Notes: a model not told the origin generated them from the letters alone. A stretch of DNA of 64,000 nucleotides from Atopobium sp. oral taxon 416 (GCF_018128285.1 NZ_CP072380.1:186001-250000); one strand, 5' to 3'; positions 1-9,112 are shown, counted from the stretch's first letter. Program-made: numbers and translations.

Positions 1-201
1 GTCTTGGAGCCTCTGCCGGATACGGTGCATGGGGCAGGATAAATGCCAAGATGGCGGCTCCTGCACGTGCTAGATGAGCATCCTTCCCTGCCTTTCCCGC
101 ATGCCGGCCTAGAAAAGTCGTGTGGTCGGTCCCCTCTGGCACGTCATGGGCATTAATCATCGTTTCCCTAGCTGATGCATAGATGTTGGTTCCCTATACC
201 T
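1..201. other. Window edge; no confident gene
   Basis: On the minus strand an ATG at 160 opens 53 codons that run off the window edge, with a weak AGGG ribosome site upstream. The peptide resembles no family I know and its third-position GC is lower than in neighbouring genes. It could be the 5' end of a gene lying after the lipid kinase in the same direction, or chance. I do not call it a gene. Confidence 0.25.
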
Positions 202-1164
202 CTAGCGGTACCGCTTAGGTTCTGAGGGAGAGAGGATCGAAAGCTCATGGGGGAGCACATCGACCGTGAACCGTGAGCCGGCCAAGGGTTCCCCATCCAC
301 TTGGCAAGGAGGCTTGATCCCCAGAAAATCCGCCTCAAGATGCTCAAGCCGTTGCAAGTGCACGGTGTGGGAACGTGTATGGCCCCCGAAGCGTGCGAAG
401 CAGAAGAGCTGCAGGAAGTGAGGAATGTTAGCATACTTCACGTTGAAGCAGGTATCGAGCTTCCCGTCGTCGATGTGTGCCTTCGGGCAGATGCGGAATC
501 CTCCTCCGTAAGTCGGGCCGTTCTGCACAGCGAAGATCAGGATGGGGTAGCGATGGGGAGGCTGATGGTCAATCGATACATTGCAGACGATACCGTTTCT
601 GCCGGTGGCGATGAGACGCAGACCTGAGGTAGCAAACAGGTGGGCCCCTCTAGCTGAGGTGTGCTCTTCTCGACGCTTAATCGTGTCCAGGCCAATCGCT
701 GCATCGGTGCCAAAGGAGAGCGTTTCGATAAAGCAAGCGTGCTCACCGAAGTCGGTTTTCACTTCTCCTAAGTCAATCAGTTTTACCGTACTTGCATAGA
801 GTTGCTGTAAGGCGTTGATCGGCTTATTGATGTACATGCCGATAGAGCGCGCAAAATCATTGCCGGAACCCATAGGGATTAAGCCTAAGGCAGGGCGGTG
901 ATCACGTGGAAGTTGCATCAAACCTGCGACGATCTCGTGCACGATTCCGTCTCCGCCCAGTGCGATCACACTGTCATACCTTGCAGCCTTCGCGACAAGT
1001 CTTTCAGCCTCATGTGGGCCTTGCGTAAGTACGATGTGCGGAGGCGTGAGCTCCGTGTGCTGATCGAAGTACTGTCTTATAGTGGTAAGCGCTTCAGCGC
1101 CCTTGCCACTGTGGGCGGCGGGGTTAGCGATGAGAAGGCTATGTTCAAAAGTGAATGAAGGCAT
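202..1164 (-). CDS. Diacylglycerol kinase family lipid kinase (YegS/DgkB/BmrU type)
   Basis: A soluble lipid kinase of 320 residues expected to phosphorylate diacylglycerol or a related lipid with ATP at the cytoplasmic membrane face. The N-terminal catalytic domain carries NPAAHSGKG near residue 14, the nucleotide-binding GGDGIVHEIV near residue 70, and GLIPMGSGNDFARS near residue 94, all diagnostic of the DAGK_cat fold. The C-terminal beta-sandwich contains the usual VDGEP segment. Length matches the family (about 290-330). The stop codon of the upstream LacI gene on the same strand lies only about 5 bp from this start, so the two are probably cotranscribed. The exact lipid substrate cannot be read from sequence. 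Confidence 0.9.
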   Translation of the reverse strand: MPSFTFEHSLLIANPAAHSGKGAEALTTIRQYFDQHTELTPPHIVLTQGPHEAERLVAKAARYDSVIALGGDGIVHEIVAGLMQLPRDHRPALGLIPMGSGNDFARSIGMYINKPINALQQLYASTVKLIDLGEVKTDFGEHACFIETLSFGTDAAIGLDTIKRREEHTSARGAHLFATSGLRLIATGRNGIVCNVSIDHQPPHRYPILIFAVQNGPTYGGGFRICPKAHIDDGKLDTCFNVKYANIPHFLQLFCFARFGGHTRSHTVHLQRLEHLEADFLGIKPPCQVDGEPLAGSRFTVDVLPHELSILSPSEPKRYR

Positions 1165-1168
1165 AACG

Positions 1169-2248
1169 CTAATGGAGAGTGTGCTTCAGATCTGTGGACT
1201 GTCTGAGGCGCAAGGTCGTAGGGGTATAGATCTGCTGTTTTTGGCCATTGGGGTCCGCGATACGTTTGACGACGAGCTTTGCAGCCTCTTTACCCATCTC
1301 TTCTGGATCGGTCTCGTAGGTTGAGATGCCCTTGCCAAAGGTGGCGGACCAGTCCCACCCCATACGGCGGGCCCAGCCCCAGTCATCGGGGCCGCACAGG
1401 CCTATAGGGTCGGGGATTGTAAGGTTCATCTCGCGGATTGCATTGTAAGTGGCGATCATCGTTACAGTGTTTGTGGCGAGGATGCAGCAGGTCTCCAGTT
1501 TCCCGTCGTCCCCTTTGAGCTTCTCTATGAGCTTCTTGATGGCGATACCCGCACTGTTGGCATCCCAGGGGTCCACGATGTAGACATCCTCCATCGGCCT
1601 CTCCACACCGAAAGCCTCATTGTCGCACTGCACAAAAGCGTTGAGTCTGGTCTCTCGTGGTGAGTTCTCTTCGTAGGGCTGGGTGAACATCGCGATGTGT
1701 CGGTAGCCCTCGTTGTGTGCGTGCATCAGAAGGTCGATGGTTGGCTTGCTGTACGGGGCGAGCACAATATCAAAGTTGTGGTCCCTGATAAAGCGGTCGA
1801 TCAGTACGATCGGGGTGCCTGCATTTGAGAGCTCGATCAGGTTGCGGTTATCCTCGGTGGTGGTGTTGACAATCAAGCCGTCCACCTGGTGCGACATCAG
1901 TGATTCCGTCAGCCTAAGCTCGGTTTCGGGTGAATCCTCTGCATCCGCGAAGATCGGGTTATAGCCTGCATCGCGCAGGCCCATGCTGATACCGTGGAGA
2001 AGCGAGGTCGCAAACGGCGTGGTGATGTTTGCGATAACGACACCGATGAGGTAGGAGCGCTGGGTCTTGAGCGAGCGCGCCACCGCACTGGGATGATAGT
2101 TAGAGAGGTGAATGGCCTTTTCGATGCGTTTGCAAGCAGCTGCGCTGATCATGTTCTGTTTGCCGTTGATGTAGCGAGACACGGTCGTTTTAGAGACGCC
2201 GGCTGCGATTGCGATATCGGAAATCGTGGTCTTCTTTCTTGCGGGCAT
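1169..2248 (-). CDS. LacI-family transcriptional regulator, probable pectin/galacturonate repressor
   Basis: A 359-residue DNA-binding repressor. Residues 5-50 form the LacI helix-turn-helix (TTISDIAIAAGVSKTTVSRY), followed by the hinge helix region (HPSAVARSLK) and a periplasmic-binding-protein-like sugar sensor domain to the C-terminus. I place the start at 2248 rather than the longer in-frame option because GAGGAG lies about 5 bases upstream of this ATG and the HTH begins directly after it. It is divergent from uxaC and the pectin genes, and LacI-type palindromes lie in front of both pectin transcription units (2607, 2785, 8955, 9001, 9099, 9209). That makes it the likely local regulator, with galacturonate or an oligogalacturonide as probable effector (inference). 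Confidence 0.9.
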   Translation of the reverse strand: MPARKKTTISDIAIAAGVSKTTVSRYINGKQNMISAAACKRIEKAIHLSNYHPSAVARSLKTQRSYLIGVVIANITTPFATSLLHGISMGLRDAGYNPIFADAEDSPETELRLTESLMSHQVDGLIVNTTTEDNRNLIELSNAGTPIVLIDRFIRDHNFDIVLAPYSKPTIDLLMHAHNEGYRHIAMFTQPYEENSPRETRLNAFVQCDNEAFGVERPMEDVYIVDPWDANSAGIAIKKLIEKLKGDDGKLETCCILATNTVTMIATYNAIREMNLTIPDPIGLCGPDDWGWARRMGWDWSATFGKGISTYETDPEEMGKEAAKLVVKRIADPNGQKQQIYTPTTLRLRQSTDLKHTLH

Positions 2249-2606
2249 ACTGCTCCTCAGCCAATATTTGGTAACGGTCACATTGTTAGGGAGTCCTACT
2301 TAAAAAAGCAAGTGCAAATATGTGAGCGGTTAGAATATGCAGATGCATTGGGCGCCAGCAAGCTTTGGCATATACGCTTGAACGATAGTGCCCAAAGTCT
2401 ATAGGGTGGTATACAGAAGCTCTTGTTCAGCACGGTAGGCAAGGGGATAGCGAAGACCGCGTGCAGCATCCATGCCCCGGTAAGGGCTGCCCGATCGCAG
2501 TGTGTGCTGTACTGTACGATGCAATCTATGCAGTGGAATTCTGGACAGAGCGCTGCGAGGTGTGCGGAAACTTCAGGTGGTTGAAACCTTGAAATAGATG
2601 TGAATA
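2249..2606. other. Upstream part of the LacI-uxaC divergent intergenic region
   Basis: This 358 bp stretch between the regulator start and the first operator holds no coding sequence I can support. Open frames here have no recognisable product and no convincing ribosome site. It presumably carries the regulator promoter near its left end, but I could not place hexamers with confidence. Confidence 0.4.
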
Positions 2607-2620
2607 TGAAACCGTTTGCA
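2607..2620. promoter_or_regulatory. LacI-type operator, distal site upstream of uxaC
   Basis: TGAAACCGTTTGCA is an imperfect palindrome centred on CG, with outer symmetry extending three more bases on each side. It matches 12 of 14 positions of the TGAAACCGGTTTCA consensus built from the six sites in this locus. It lies about 230 bp before uxaC, suitable for looping with the site at 2785. Confidence 0.6.
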
Positions 2621-2734
2621 TATACGGAGCCTCCACACTCGGGTGCCTCAGAGAGCACTGACACTAGTATTTCGGTTTTTTAAAGAAAATATCTTGCAAA
2701 AAACAAGGTACTTGGTATACGTTCAAAGTGTCAG

Positions 2735-2750
2735 AACTGACGTGTCAGTT
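2735..2750. promoter_or_regulatory. Perfect inverted repeat overlapping the uxaC -35 region
   Basis: AACTGAC-GT-GTCAGTT has 7-base perfect arms around a 2-base centre and overlaps the predicted -35 element. A second shorter repeat (GTCAG-AA-CTGAC, 2730-2741) overlaps its left arm. Its sequence is unlike the LacI-type sites, so it may be the site of a second regulator. Confidence 0.45.
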
Positions 2751-2776
2751 TTCATCGGTCAAAGCAAGTGTAAAAT
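2749..2776 (+). promoter_or_regulatory. Predicted promoter of the uxaC-uxaB-uxaA-GH28 operon
   Basis: TTTTCA at 2749-2754, 16 bases, then TAAAAT at 2771-2776 gives a plausible sigma-70-type promoter. The predicted start near 2783 sits at the edge of the operator at 2785-2798, a position typical for direct repression. Confidence 0.5.
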
Positions 2777-2784
2777 AGAGCAAA

Positions 2785-2798
2785 TGGAAACGGTTCCA
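2785..2798. promoter_or_regulatory. LacI-type operator at the uxaC transcription start
   Basis: TGGAAACGGTTCCA is a CG-centred palindrome with one mismatched pair, placed immediately downstream of the predicted -10. It matches 11 of 14 positions of the local consensus. The same pattern would also fit a catabolite cre box, but the local LacI gene is the simpler explanation. Confidence 0.65.
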
Positions 2799-2837
2799 TA
2801 AAGGTACGAAACATCCACAAAAAAGGAGCGTGTGGGG

Positions 2838-4259
2838 ATGAAAGAGTTTCTGAGCGACAAGGATTTCCTTCTTTCGACCAAGACAGGCGAGCAACTATTC
2901 CACGATTACGCACAGGGTATGCCGATCGTTGACTACCACTGCCACATCTCACCGAAGGAGATCTTTGAGGACAAGCAGTTCTCTTCGATCACCGAGGTCT
3001 GGCTGGGTGGCGATCACTATAAGTGGCGCCTGATGCGCGCAAACGGCGTGGACGAGCGCTATATCACCGGTGACGCTCCTGCCCGTGAGAAGTTCCAGAA
3101 GTGGGCTGAGACCCTTGAGCGCTGCATCGGCAACCCGGTCTATGAGTGGAGCCACCTGGAGCTCAAGCGCTTCTTTGGCTACAGTGGCATCCTGAATGGC
3201 AAGACCGCTGAGAAGGTGTGGAACCTCGCTCATGAGAAGCTCGCAACTCCGGAGTTCTCCTGCAGAAATCTCATCCGTCGCTCCAACGTCCGCCTTATCT
3301 GCACGACCGATGATCCTGCTGACTCCCTTGAGTGGCACAAGAAGATCGCGGCAGACAAGAGCTTTGATGTACAGGTGATCCCGGCAATGCGTCCGGATAA
3401 GGCTCTGGGCATTGAGAAGAAGGGCTTCGGAGCCTACGTCGGCAAGCTCTCAAAGGTGGCAGAGATGCCGATCAATTCCTTTGAGGACTTCAAGGAGGCC
3501 CTTTCAAAGCGCTTTGACTTCTTCAATGAGATGGGTTGCAAAGCATCCGACCATGCGCTCGACTATGTAGTCGACGTGCCGGCAACCGGTGAGGAGCTGG
3601 AGAATATCTTCCAGGCCCGTCGCGCCGGAAAGCAGGTATCTGAGCGTGACATCCTCAAGTACAAGACGGCATTCATGAAGTTTGCAGCGTCTGAATACGT
3701 CCGCCTTGATTGGGCGATGCAGATCCACTTCGGCTGCAAGCGCGACAATAACACCGCGATGTTCAAGCGGCTTGGCCCTGACACTGGCTATGACTCCATC
3801 CGCAACGGTCAGTCTGCGGCCGATCTGGCTGACTTCCTGAACGACGTTAATGGGACCTGCGGGCTGCCTAAGACGATCCTCTACAGTCTGGATCCGAACG
3901 ACACTGAGATGATCGACACCGTGATCCAGTGCTTCCAGGAGGCTCCGATCCCGGGCAAGCTTCAGAATGGTTCCGCCTGGTGGTTCAATGACTGCGAGCA
4001 GGGTATGCGCGCCCAGATTACGACGCTCGCCAATGAGGCAGTCCTCGGAAACTTTATCGGTATGCTCACCGACTCTAGAAGCTTCCTGAGCTATCCGCGC
4101 CACGAGTACTTCCGCCGTGTCCTGTGCAGCCTGTTCGGTGAGTGGGTTGAAGACGGCAAGTATCCAAACGACCAAGAGGCGCTCAAGAGGATCATCAAGG
4201 ACATCTCCTACAACAACGCTGTCCGTTACTTTGGCTTCAAGCTGGATGAGGAGAAATAA
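2838..4259 (+). CDS. uxaC: Glucuronate/galacturonate isomerase
   Basis: Uronate isomerase of 473 residues, converting D-galacturonate to D-tagaturonate (and D-glucuronate to D-fructuronate), the first cytoplasmic step of the Ashwell pathway. The N-terminus MPIVDYHCHISPKEI carries the metal-binding His-x-His of this amidohydrolase-superfamily family, and length matches E. coli UxaC (470). The start at 2838 is favoured over an in-frame GTG at 2832 because the AAGGAG site at 2823-2828 is correctly spaced only for the ATG. It is the first gene of the pectin operon, 3 bp before uxaB, behind a promoter with two flanking operators. Confidence 0.97.
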   Translation: MKEFLSDKDFLLSTKTGEQLFHDYAQGMPIVDYHCHISPKEIFEDKQFSSITEVWLGGDHYKWRLMRANGVDERYITGDAPAREKFQKWAETLERCIGNPVYEWSHLELKRFFGYSGILNGKTAEKVWNLAHEKLATPEFSCRNLIRRSNVRLICTTDDPADSLEWHKKIAADKSFDVQVIPAMRPDKALGIEKKGFGAYVGKLSKVAEMPINSFEDFKEALSKRFDFFNEMGCKASDHALDYVVDVPATGEELENIFQARRAGKQVSERDILKYKTAFMKFAASEYVRLDWAMQIHFGCKRDNNTAMFKRLGPDTGYDSIRNGQSAADLADFLNDVNGTCGLPKTILYSLDPNDTEMIDTVIQCFQEAPIPGKLQNGSAWWFNDCEQGMRAQITTLANEAVLGNFIGMLTDSRSFLSYPRHEYFRRVLCSLFGEWVEDGKYPNDQEALKRIIKDISYNNAVRYFGFKLDEEK

Positions 4260-4262
4260 CCG

Positions 4263-5780
4263 ATGGAAAATCTGAGCTACGAGTTACTCAAGCGGCAGGG
4301 TTATCGGGGATATCTTGTTCCTCAGGATGCACCTGAAAAGGTACTCCAGATCGGTGAGGGCAACTTTCTGCGCGCCTTTGTAGATTGCTATTTTGATCTT
4401 GCCAATGAGAAGAGCGGTTGGAACGGCAAGATCGTGATGATCCAGCCGATCAAATCCTCACCGCGCTTCTCTGACGAGTTCAACAAGCAGCAGGGCCTGT
4501 ACACGGTGCTGATACGCGGTAAGCTGGACGGCAAGACCTACAATGAGCCGAGGATCATCTCTTCCTGCAGCCGCAGCCTCTATCCATTCCGTCACGAGGA
4601 TTACGAAGAGCTCCTTGATGTTGTCGAATCAGATGACCTGGAGATCGTCGTCTCCAACACCACTGAGGCAGGCATCGCCTATGATCCAAGCTGCAAACCG
4701 GACGATGAGCCGCCTGCGAGTTTCCCGGCAAAGCTGGCACAGCTGCTGCATGTGCGCTGGTCAGCCCATAAGGCGCCGGTGATCATCCTCTCCTGCGAGC
4801 TGATTGACCACAATGGAGCGGAGCTCTTGAAGATTGTGAAGCGCTACTGCGCTGACTGGGGGTGGGAAGACGAATTTATCTCCTGGCTCGAGAACGACTG
4901 CACCTTCTGCACGACGCTCGTTGACACCATTGTCCCGGGCCGCATCCGTGATCCGAAAGAGGCTGAGCAAGTCACTGAGAAATTAGGTTATGAGGACCCG
5001 TTTCTCAGCGTGCGGGAGCCCTTCCAGATGTGGGGCATCCAGGGCGATGATAAACTCGCGGAGAAATTGCCCTTCATCCAGGCAGAGATCCCAGGGGCGT
5101 TTGTAACTGACGATGTGACCCCGTACAAGAAACGGAAAGTCCGTATCCTGAATGGCGCCCACACCGGCTTTGCCCCGGGCGCTTGGCTTGCCGGCTTCAA
5201 CATCGTGCGTGACTGCATGCACGACGAGGTCGTGAGCGGGTTCATGAAGTCAGTGTTGCACGACGAGATCATTCCGGTCCTCACCACAGATCTGGATAAA
5301 GATGACCTGGAGAAGTTCGCTTCTGAGGTTGAGGACCGCTTTGACAATCCATATATCGACCACCAGCTGCTCTCCATCTGTCTGAATTCGACCGCTAAAT
5401 GGCGTGTCCGTGATCTTGTCAGCCTGAAGGATTATGTTGAGCAGAAAGGGAGACTCCCGACGTGTCTGACCATGAGCCTGGCAGCATTGATCGCCTTCTA
5501 CACCACCGGATACAAGAGGTCGGATGACAGGGGCTTGGAGCTTGAACGCGCAGATGGCACCGGCTATACAGCGCAGGATGATCCGGCAGTCCTTAAGTTC
5601 TATGCCGAGCATCACGCCGACAGCGACGGGGATCTAGTGAAAGCCGTGCTCAGCAACCAGGACTTCTGGGGCGAGGATCTCACCACGATTGCCGGACTTC
5701 AGGATCAAGTCACCAAGGATCTTTCCTTCATCAGAGCAAACGGCACGGAGCAAGCCTTCGCGCAGTGCTTACAGAAATAG
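4263..5780 (+). CDS. uxaB: Tagaturonate reductase (altronate oxidoreductase)
   Basis: NAD-dependent reductase of 505 residues in the long-chain mannitol dehydrogenase family, converting D-tagaturonate to D-altronate. The N-terminal Rossmann part shows VLQIGEGNFLRAFVDCY near residue 27 and the family segment VDTIVPGRI near residue 220. The C-terminal domain contains KVRILNGAHT, with the lysine and histidine expected at the active site. It follows uxaC by 3 bp and its stop lies 8 bp before the uxaA start, so these genes form one operon. Slightly longer than E. coli UxaB (483) but otherwise typical. Confidence 0.95.
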   Translation: MENLSYELLKRQGYRGYLVPQDAPEKVLQIGEGNFLRAFVDCYFDLANEKSGWNGKIVMIQPIKSSPRFSDEFNKQQGLYTVLIRGKLDGKTYNEPRIISSCSRSLYPFRHEDYEELLDVVESDDLEIVVSNTTEAGIAYDPSCKPDDEPPASFPAKLAQLLHVRWSAHKAPVIILSCELIDHNGAELLKIVKRYCADWGWEDEFISWLENDCTFCTTLVDTIVPGRIRDPKEAEQVTEKLGYEDPFLSVREPFQMWGIQGDDKLAEKLPFIQAEIPGAFVTDDVTPYKKRKVRILNGAHTGFAPGAWLAGFNIVRDCMHDEVVSGFMKSVLHDEIIPVLTTDLDKDDLEKFASEVEDRFDNPYIDHQLLSICLNSTAKWRVRDLVSLKDYVEQKGRLPTCLTMSLAALIAFYTTGYKRSDDRGLELERADGTGYTAQDDPAVLKFYAEHHADSDGDLVKAVLSNQDFWGEDLTTIAGLQDQVTKDLSFIRANGTEQAFAQCLQK

Positions 5781-5788
5781 GTTTTCAC

Positions 5789-7273
5789 ATGAAATCATTA
5801 CTGCGCATTAAACCTCAGGACAGTGTCGCCGTAGCGTTGAAGCCCCTGAGAGCGGGCGAGACAGTACAACTAGATGGTACGACGGTCCAGGTTAAGCAGG
5901 ATATACCGCAGGGCCACAAGATTGCGCTGGTGCCCATAAAATCTGGTCAAGATGTTATCAAATACGGCGTTGTCATCGGACGTGCGACAGAGGACATCCA
6001 GCCTGGCTACTGGGTGCACACGCACAACATGAAGACAAACCTCGACGGGGAAGTGCACTACACGTATAAACCGAGTTTCCCTGAGCTACCGAAGGTGAGG
6101 CCAGAGACCTTTATGGGTTACCGTAGGTCTGATGGTCGTACGGCTACCAGAAACGAGATCTGGATTATCCCGACGGTAGGCTGCGTCAACGAGATCGGGC
6201 TCAGTCTGGCGAGACGCTGCCAGGATCTGGTGGGGGGCGCCGTTGATGGGATCTTTGCCTTCACGCATCCCTTTGGTTGCTCGCAAACCGGCAACGACCT
6301 TGAGACCACCCGTAAGCTGTTAGTCTCCCTTTCCCGCCATCCCAACGCCGGTGGCGTATTGTTCCTGTCACTCGGCTGTGAGAGCTGCACTCACCAATCA
6401 GTGCTCGACGAGCTTGGGGACTACGACCCTGAACGGGTGAAGTTCTTAACCTGCCAGGATGTGACTGACGAGCTCGAGAGCGGGCGCAAGATCATCGCGG
6501 GGCTCGCAAAGCGCATCGGAAGATGCGAGCGTGAGCCGATTCCAGTCTCTGAGCTTGTCATCGGTATGAAATGCGGCGGCTCTGACGGCCTGTCTGGCAT
6601 CACCTCAAACCCCGTGATCGGCCATGTGAGCGACATGGTGGTCGAGTGCGGCGGATCTACAGTCTTAACTGAAGTCCCGGAGATGTTCGGCGCCGAGAGC
6701 TTCCTGCTCAATCGCTCTATCAACAGAAAGGTGTTCGACGAAGCAGCCGGCATGATCAACGGCTTCAAGGACTACTTTATCAGCCATGGGGAAAAGACGA
6801 GCGACAACCCGAGTCCCGGTAACAAGCAGGGCGGCATCACAACGCTCGAGGATAAAAGCTGCGGTTGCGTGCAGAAGGGTGGCACCGCTCCGATCATGGA
6901 TGTACTCCCGTATGCAGGTATCGTCCACACCAAGGGCCTGAACCTGCTCTGCTCTCCCGGTAACGATATGGTCTCCACTACCGCGCTCTGCGCGGCGGGC
7001 TGCCACCTGATCCTGTTCTCAACCGGCCGCGGCACCCCGTTTGGGGCACCGGTGCCGACGCTTAAGGTCTATTCCAACTCAGCGCTTATGAAGAAGAAGC
7101 TGAACTGGATGGACTTCAATGCCGGCGTAGTCGCTGACGGTAAGCTCTCTATTGAGCAAGCAGGGGAAGAGCTCTACAAACTGGTACTTGAGGTAGCGAG
7201 CGGTAAAAAGACCTCTGCGGAACTTCGAGGAAGCCGCGATATCAGCATTTGGAAAGACGGAGTCGTGCTGTAG
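5789..7273 (+). CDS. uxaA: Altronate dehydratase
   Basis: Dehydratase of 494 residues, nearly identical in length to E. coli UxaA (495), converting D-altronate to 2-keto-3-deoxy-D-gluconate. Residues 1-95 form the SAF domain, and from about residue 105 (GYRRSDGRTATRNEIWIIPT) lies the galactarate/altronate dehydratase domain with conserved cysteines in CGGSDGLSGI and KSCGCVQKGG. I use the ATG at 5789 rather than an upstream in-frame ATG inside uxaB because the SAF domain starts here. The later steps (KDG kinase and aldolase) are not in this window. Confidence 0.95.
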   Translation: MKSLLRIKPQDSVAVALKPLRAGETVQLDGTTVQVKQDIPQGHKIALVPIKSGQDVIKYGVVIGRATEDIQPGYWVHTHNMKTNLDGEVHYTYKPSFPELPKVRPETFMGYRRSDGRTATRNEIWIIPTVGCVNEIGLSLARRCQDLVGGAVDGIFAFTHPFGCSQTGNDLETTRKLLVSLSRHPNAGGVLFLSLGCESCTHQSVLDELGDYDPERVKFLTCQDVTDELESGRKIIAGLAKRIGRCEREPIPVSELVIGMKCGGSDGLSGITSNPVIGHVSDMVVECGGSTVLTEVPEMFGAESFLLNRSINRKVFDEAAGMINGFKDYFISHGEKTSDNPSPGNKQGGITTLEDKSCGCVQKGGTAPIMDVLPYAGIVHTKGLNLLCSPGNDMVSTTALCAAGCHLILFSTGRGTPFGAPVPTLKVYSNSALMKKKLNWMDFNAGVVADGKLSIEQAGEELYKLVLEVASGKKTSAELRGSRDISIWKDGVVL

Positions 7274-7303
7274 GCGAACGCCGGCTCTCTGTTTGGAGGA
7301 AAC

Positions 7304-8896
7304 ATGCAGGCAAGTGTTATCTGGAGGAATGCGCGTGCCGCCATCATTGAACTCAATGATGGCGGGTTCTTTGAGACGGACAGCACCTGGGACATTGAGG
7401 TCAATGGTAAGGAGGCCGGCACAACCGAGCGCATTGAAACCTTTATCTCAGACTTGACACCGGGCATCCGCAACGTCGTAAAGTTCACCCACGATAGGGA
7501 AACAGTCGAGGTCGGCGTCACGACTCCGGACGAGACCGCTACGATCAATGTGCGTGACTGCGGCGCCAAGGGTGACGGAAAGCACGATGACACGGTCAAT
7601 ATTCAGGCGGCGATCATGGCATGCCCGAAGGGCGGCCGTGTGCTGGTGCCTGCAGGTACCTACCTGGTGAAGTCCCTGTTCTTGGTGAGTGACATCAACA
7701 TCGAGCTTCGGAAGGATGCACACCTACTCGCCAGCATCGACAGAAAGACGCTTGCCTATATTCCGGGCACGCTGCACGGTGAAGCCGGGAAGGGCTATAC
7801 CCGAAGCGATCTGTATCCGCTAGGCCGCTGGGAAGGCGTCTCAGTCAACACCTACTGCTCGCTGATCACCGGACTCTCGGTGCACAATGTGAGCCTGTAC
7901 GGCGAAGGAACCATCGATGGCCAGACTGACTTCGGCGACGATAACTGGTGGCACGATTTCAAGAATCTCTACCGTCCGGAAGAGGGCAGGGAGATTGCCC
8001 GTCCGCGTATGGTATTCCTGTCCCAGTGTTCCCATGTTTCACTGGCCGGCATTCACGTCCAGAATGCTCCGGCGTGGAACTTACACCCCATCCTGTCAGA
8101 CCATATCGACGTCCTGTGCCTCAAGATCTCCGGTCCAAAGAACTCTCACAACACCGATGGGTGCAACCCGGAGAGCTGCAGCTTTGTGCGGATCATGGGC
8201 GATGAGTTCTCAGTCGGAGACGACTGCATCGCAATTAAGAGTGGCAAGCTCGGCATCGACGAGCAGCTGCGTCCTGCCACGCACGATATCCTGATCGCGC
8301 ACTGCCTGATGCACGATGGGCACGGAGCCGTGGTCCTCGGCAGCGAAGCCGCGGGCGGTATCAAGGATGTTATGGTCCGTGACTGCGAGTTTGTGCGCAC
8401 CGATAGGGGGTTGCGTATCAAGACTCGCCGTGGCCGTGGTGAGAAAGCGATCAATGAGGGAATCACCTTCAAACATATCCGCATGGACCATGTACTGACC
8501 CCGTTTGTCGTGAATGCCTTCTACTTCTGTGATAAGGACGGAAAGACTGACTATGTCCAGTCCAGAAAGCCGTTGCCGGTCGATGAACGTACCCCGGGCT
8601 TTGGACCTTTAACCTTCAGCGATATCAAGGCCACCAACTGCCAAGCTGCCGCTTCCTATATCACCGGCCTGCCCGAGCGCAAGATTCCGAGCCTGACCTT
8701 CGAGGATGTCGATATCTCCTTCGATCCGGATGCCGAGCCGTCAAAGCCCGCTATGGCCTCAGGTGTTGGTCCGATGGCGAAACAGGGGCTTATCGTGCAG
8801 AACGTCCATGACCTGGTGCTGCACAACGTTTCAGTGACGGGTCAGATCGGCGATGCTGTACAGGCGGAGAAGGTGGACAACATCATGAGACGCTAG
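7304..8896 (+). CDS. GH28 polygalacturonase, cytoplasmic exo-type
   Basis: Glycoside hydrolase family 28 enzyme of 530 residues, expected to release galacturonate from oligogalacturonides. Residues 1-85 form a small beta domain; the right-handed beta-helix starts at VRDCGAKGDGKHDDT. The GH28 signatures are all present: NTDG (Asp285), GDDC (Asp306/Asp307), GHG (His340) and RIK (371-373). There is no signal peptide or membrane segment, so it should act inside the cell on imported oligomers, fitting the linked GPH symporter. It is the last gene of the uxa operon, 30 bp behind uxaA with a GGAGG ribosome site. Exo versus endo action is inferred from its location and length. Confidence 0.93.
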   Translation: MQASVIWRNARAAIIELNDGGFFETDSTWDIEVNGKEAGTTERIETFISDLTPGIRNVVKFTHDRETVEVGVTTPDETATINVRDCGAKGDGKHDDTVNIQAAIMACPKGGRVLVPAGTYLVKSLFLVSDINIELRKDAHLLASIDRKTLAYIPGTLHGEAGKGYTRSDLYPLGRWEGVSVNTYCSLITGLSVHNVSLYGEGTIDGQTDFGDDNWWHDFKNLYRPEEGREIARPRMVFLSQCSHVSLAGIHVQNAPAWNLHPILSDHIDVLCLKISGPKNSHNTDGCNPESCSFVRIMGDEFSVGDDCIAIKSGKLGIDEQLRPATHDILIAHCLMHDGHGAVVLGSEAAGGIKDVMVRDCEFVRTDRGLRIKTRRGRGEKAINEGITFKHIRMDHVLTPFVVNAFYFCDKDGKTDYVQSRKPLPVDERTPGFGPLTFSDIKATNCQAAASYITGLPERKIPSLTFEDVDISFDPDAEPSKPAMASGVGPMAKQGLIVQNVHDLVLHNVSVTGQIGDAVQAEKVDNIMRR

Positions 8897-8952
8897 AGTT
8901 CATTCAGCTCTCTGGGAGGCCCCTCCTCGCGGAACTTCTCCTTAATCCATCA

Positions 8953-8970
8953 TATGAAATCGGTTTCATA
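8953..8970. promoter_or_regulatory. LacI-type operator between the GH28 gene and the transporter
   Basis: TATGAAATCGGTTTCATA is an 18-base palindrome with a single mismatched pair, the best of the six sites (core 13 of 14 to consensus). It lies about 140 bp upstream of the predicted transcription start of the symporter gene. Confidence 0.7.
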
Positions 8971-9000
8971 AAATAGCAGGAAAACTCTTTCTGATCCCTT

Positions 9001-9014
9001 TGAAACTGATTCCA
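9001..9014. promoter_or_regulatory. Weak LacI-type operator
   Basis: TGAAACTGATTCCA matches 11 of 14 consensus positions but has TG instead of CG at its centre. It is 46 bp downstream of the strong site at 8955 and upstream of the promoter at 9058. Confidence 0.35.
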
Positions 9015-9057
9015 TCAACCGTTTACCGGAAGATACACGAAGGGATCAGGGGATCAG

Positions 9058-9086
9058 TTGACGCATCGAAGCGATGCTCTTATAAA
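9058..9086 (+). promoter_or_regulatory. Strong predicted promoter of the symporter gene
   Basis: TTGACG at 9058-9063 and TATAAA at 9081-9086 are separated by 17 bases, close to the sigma-70 consensus. Transcription would begin near 9093, leaving a 5' leader of about 180 bases. A small hairpin (GATAGA/TCTATC, 9131-9149) lies in the leader. Confidence 0.7.
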
Positions 9087-9098
9087 TGAAAGTGCAGA

Positions 9099-9112
9099 TA
9101 AAACCGGTTCTT
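9099..9112. promoter_or_regulatory. LacI-type operator just after the symporter transcription start
   Basis: TAAAACCGGTTCTT contains the perfect core AACCGGTT and matches 10 of 14 consensus positions. Its placement about 6-20 bases after the predicted start is the expected position for a repressor. Confidence 0.4.

Noticed and set aside
1-160. Minus-strand open frame running off the window edge
   Set aside because: Only 53 codons are visible, with lower third-position GC than real genes here and no family resemblance.
2296-2664. 122-codon open frame on the minus strand upstream of the LacI gene
   Set aside because: No recognisable family, no convincing ribosome site, and it overlaps the operator region of the pectin operon.
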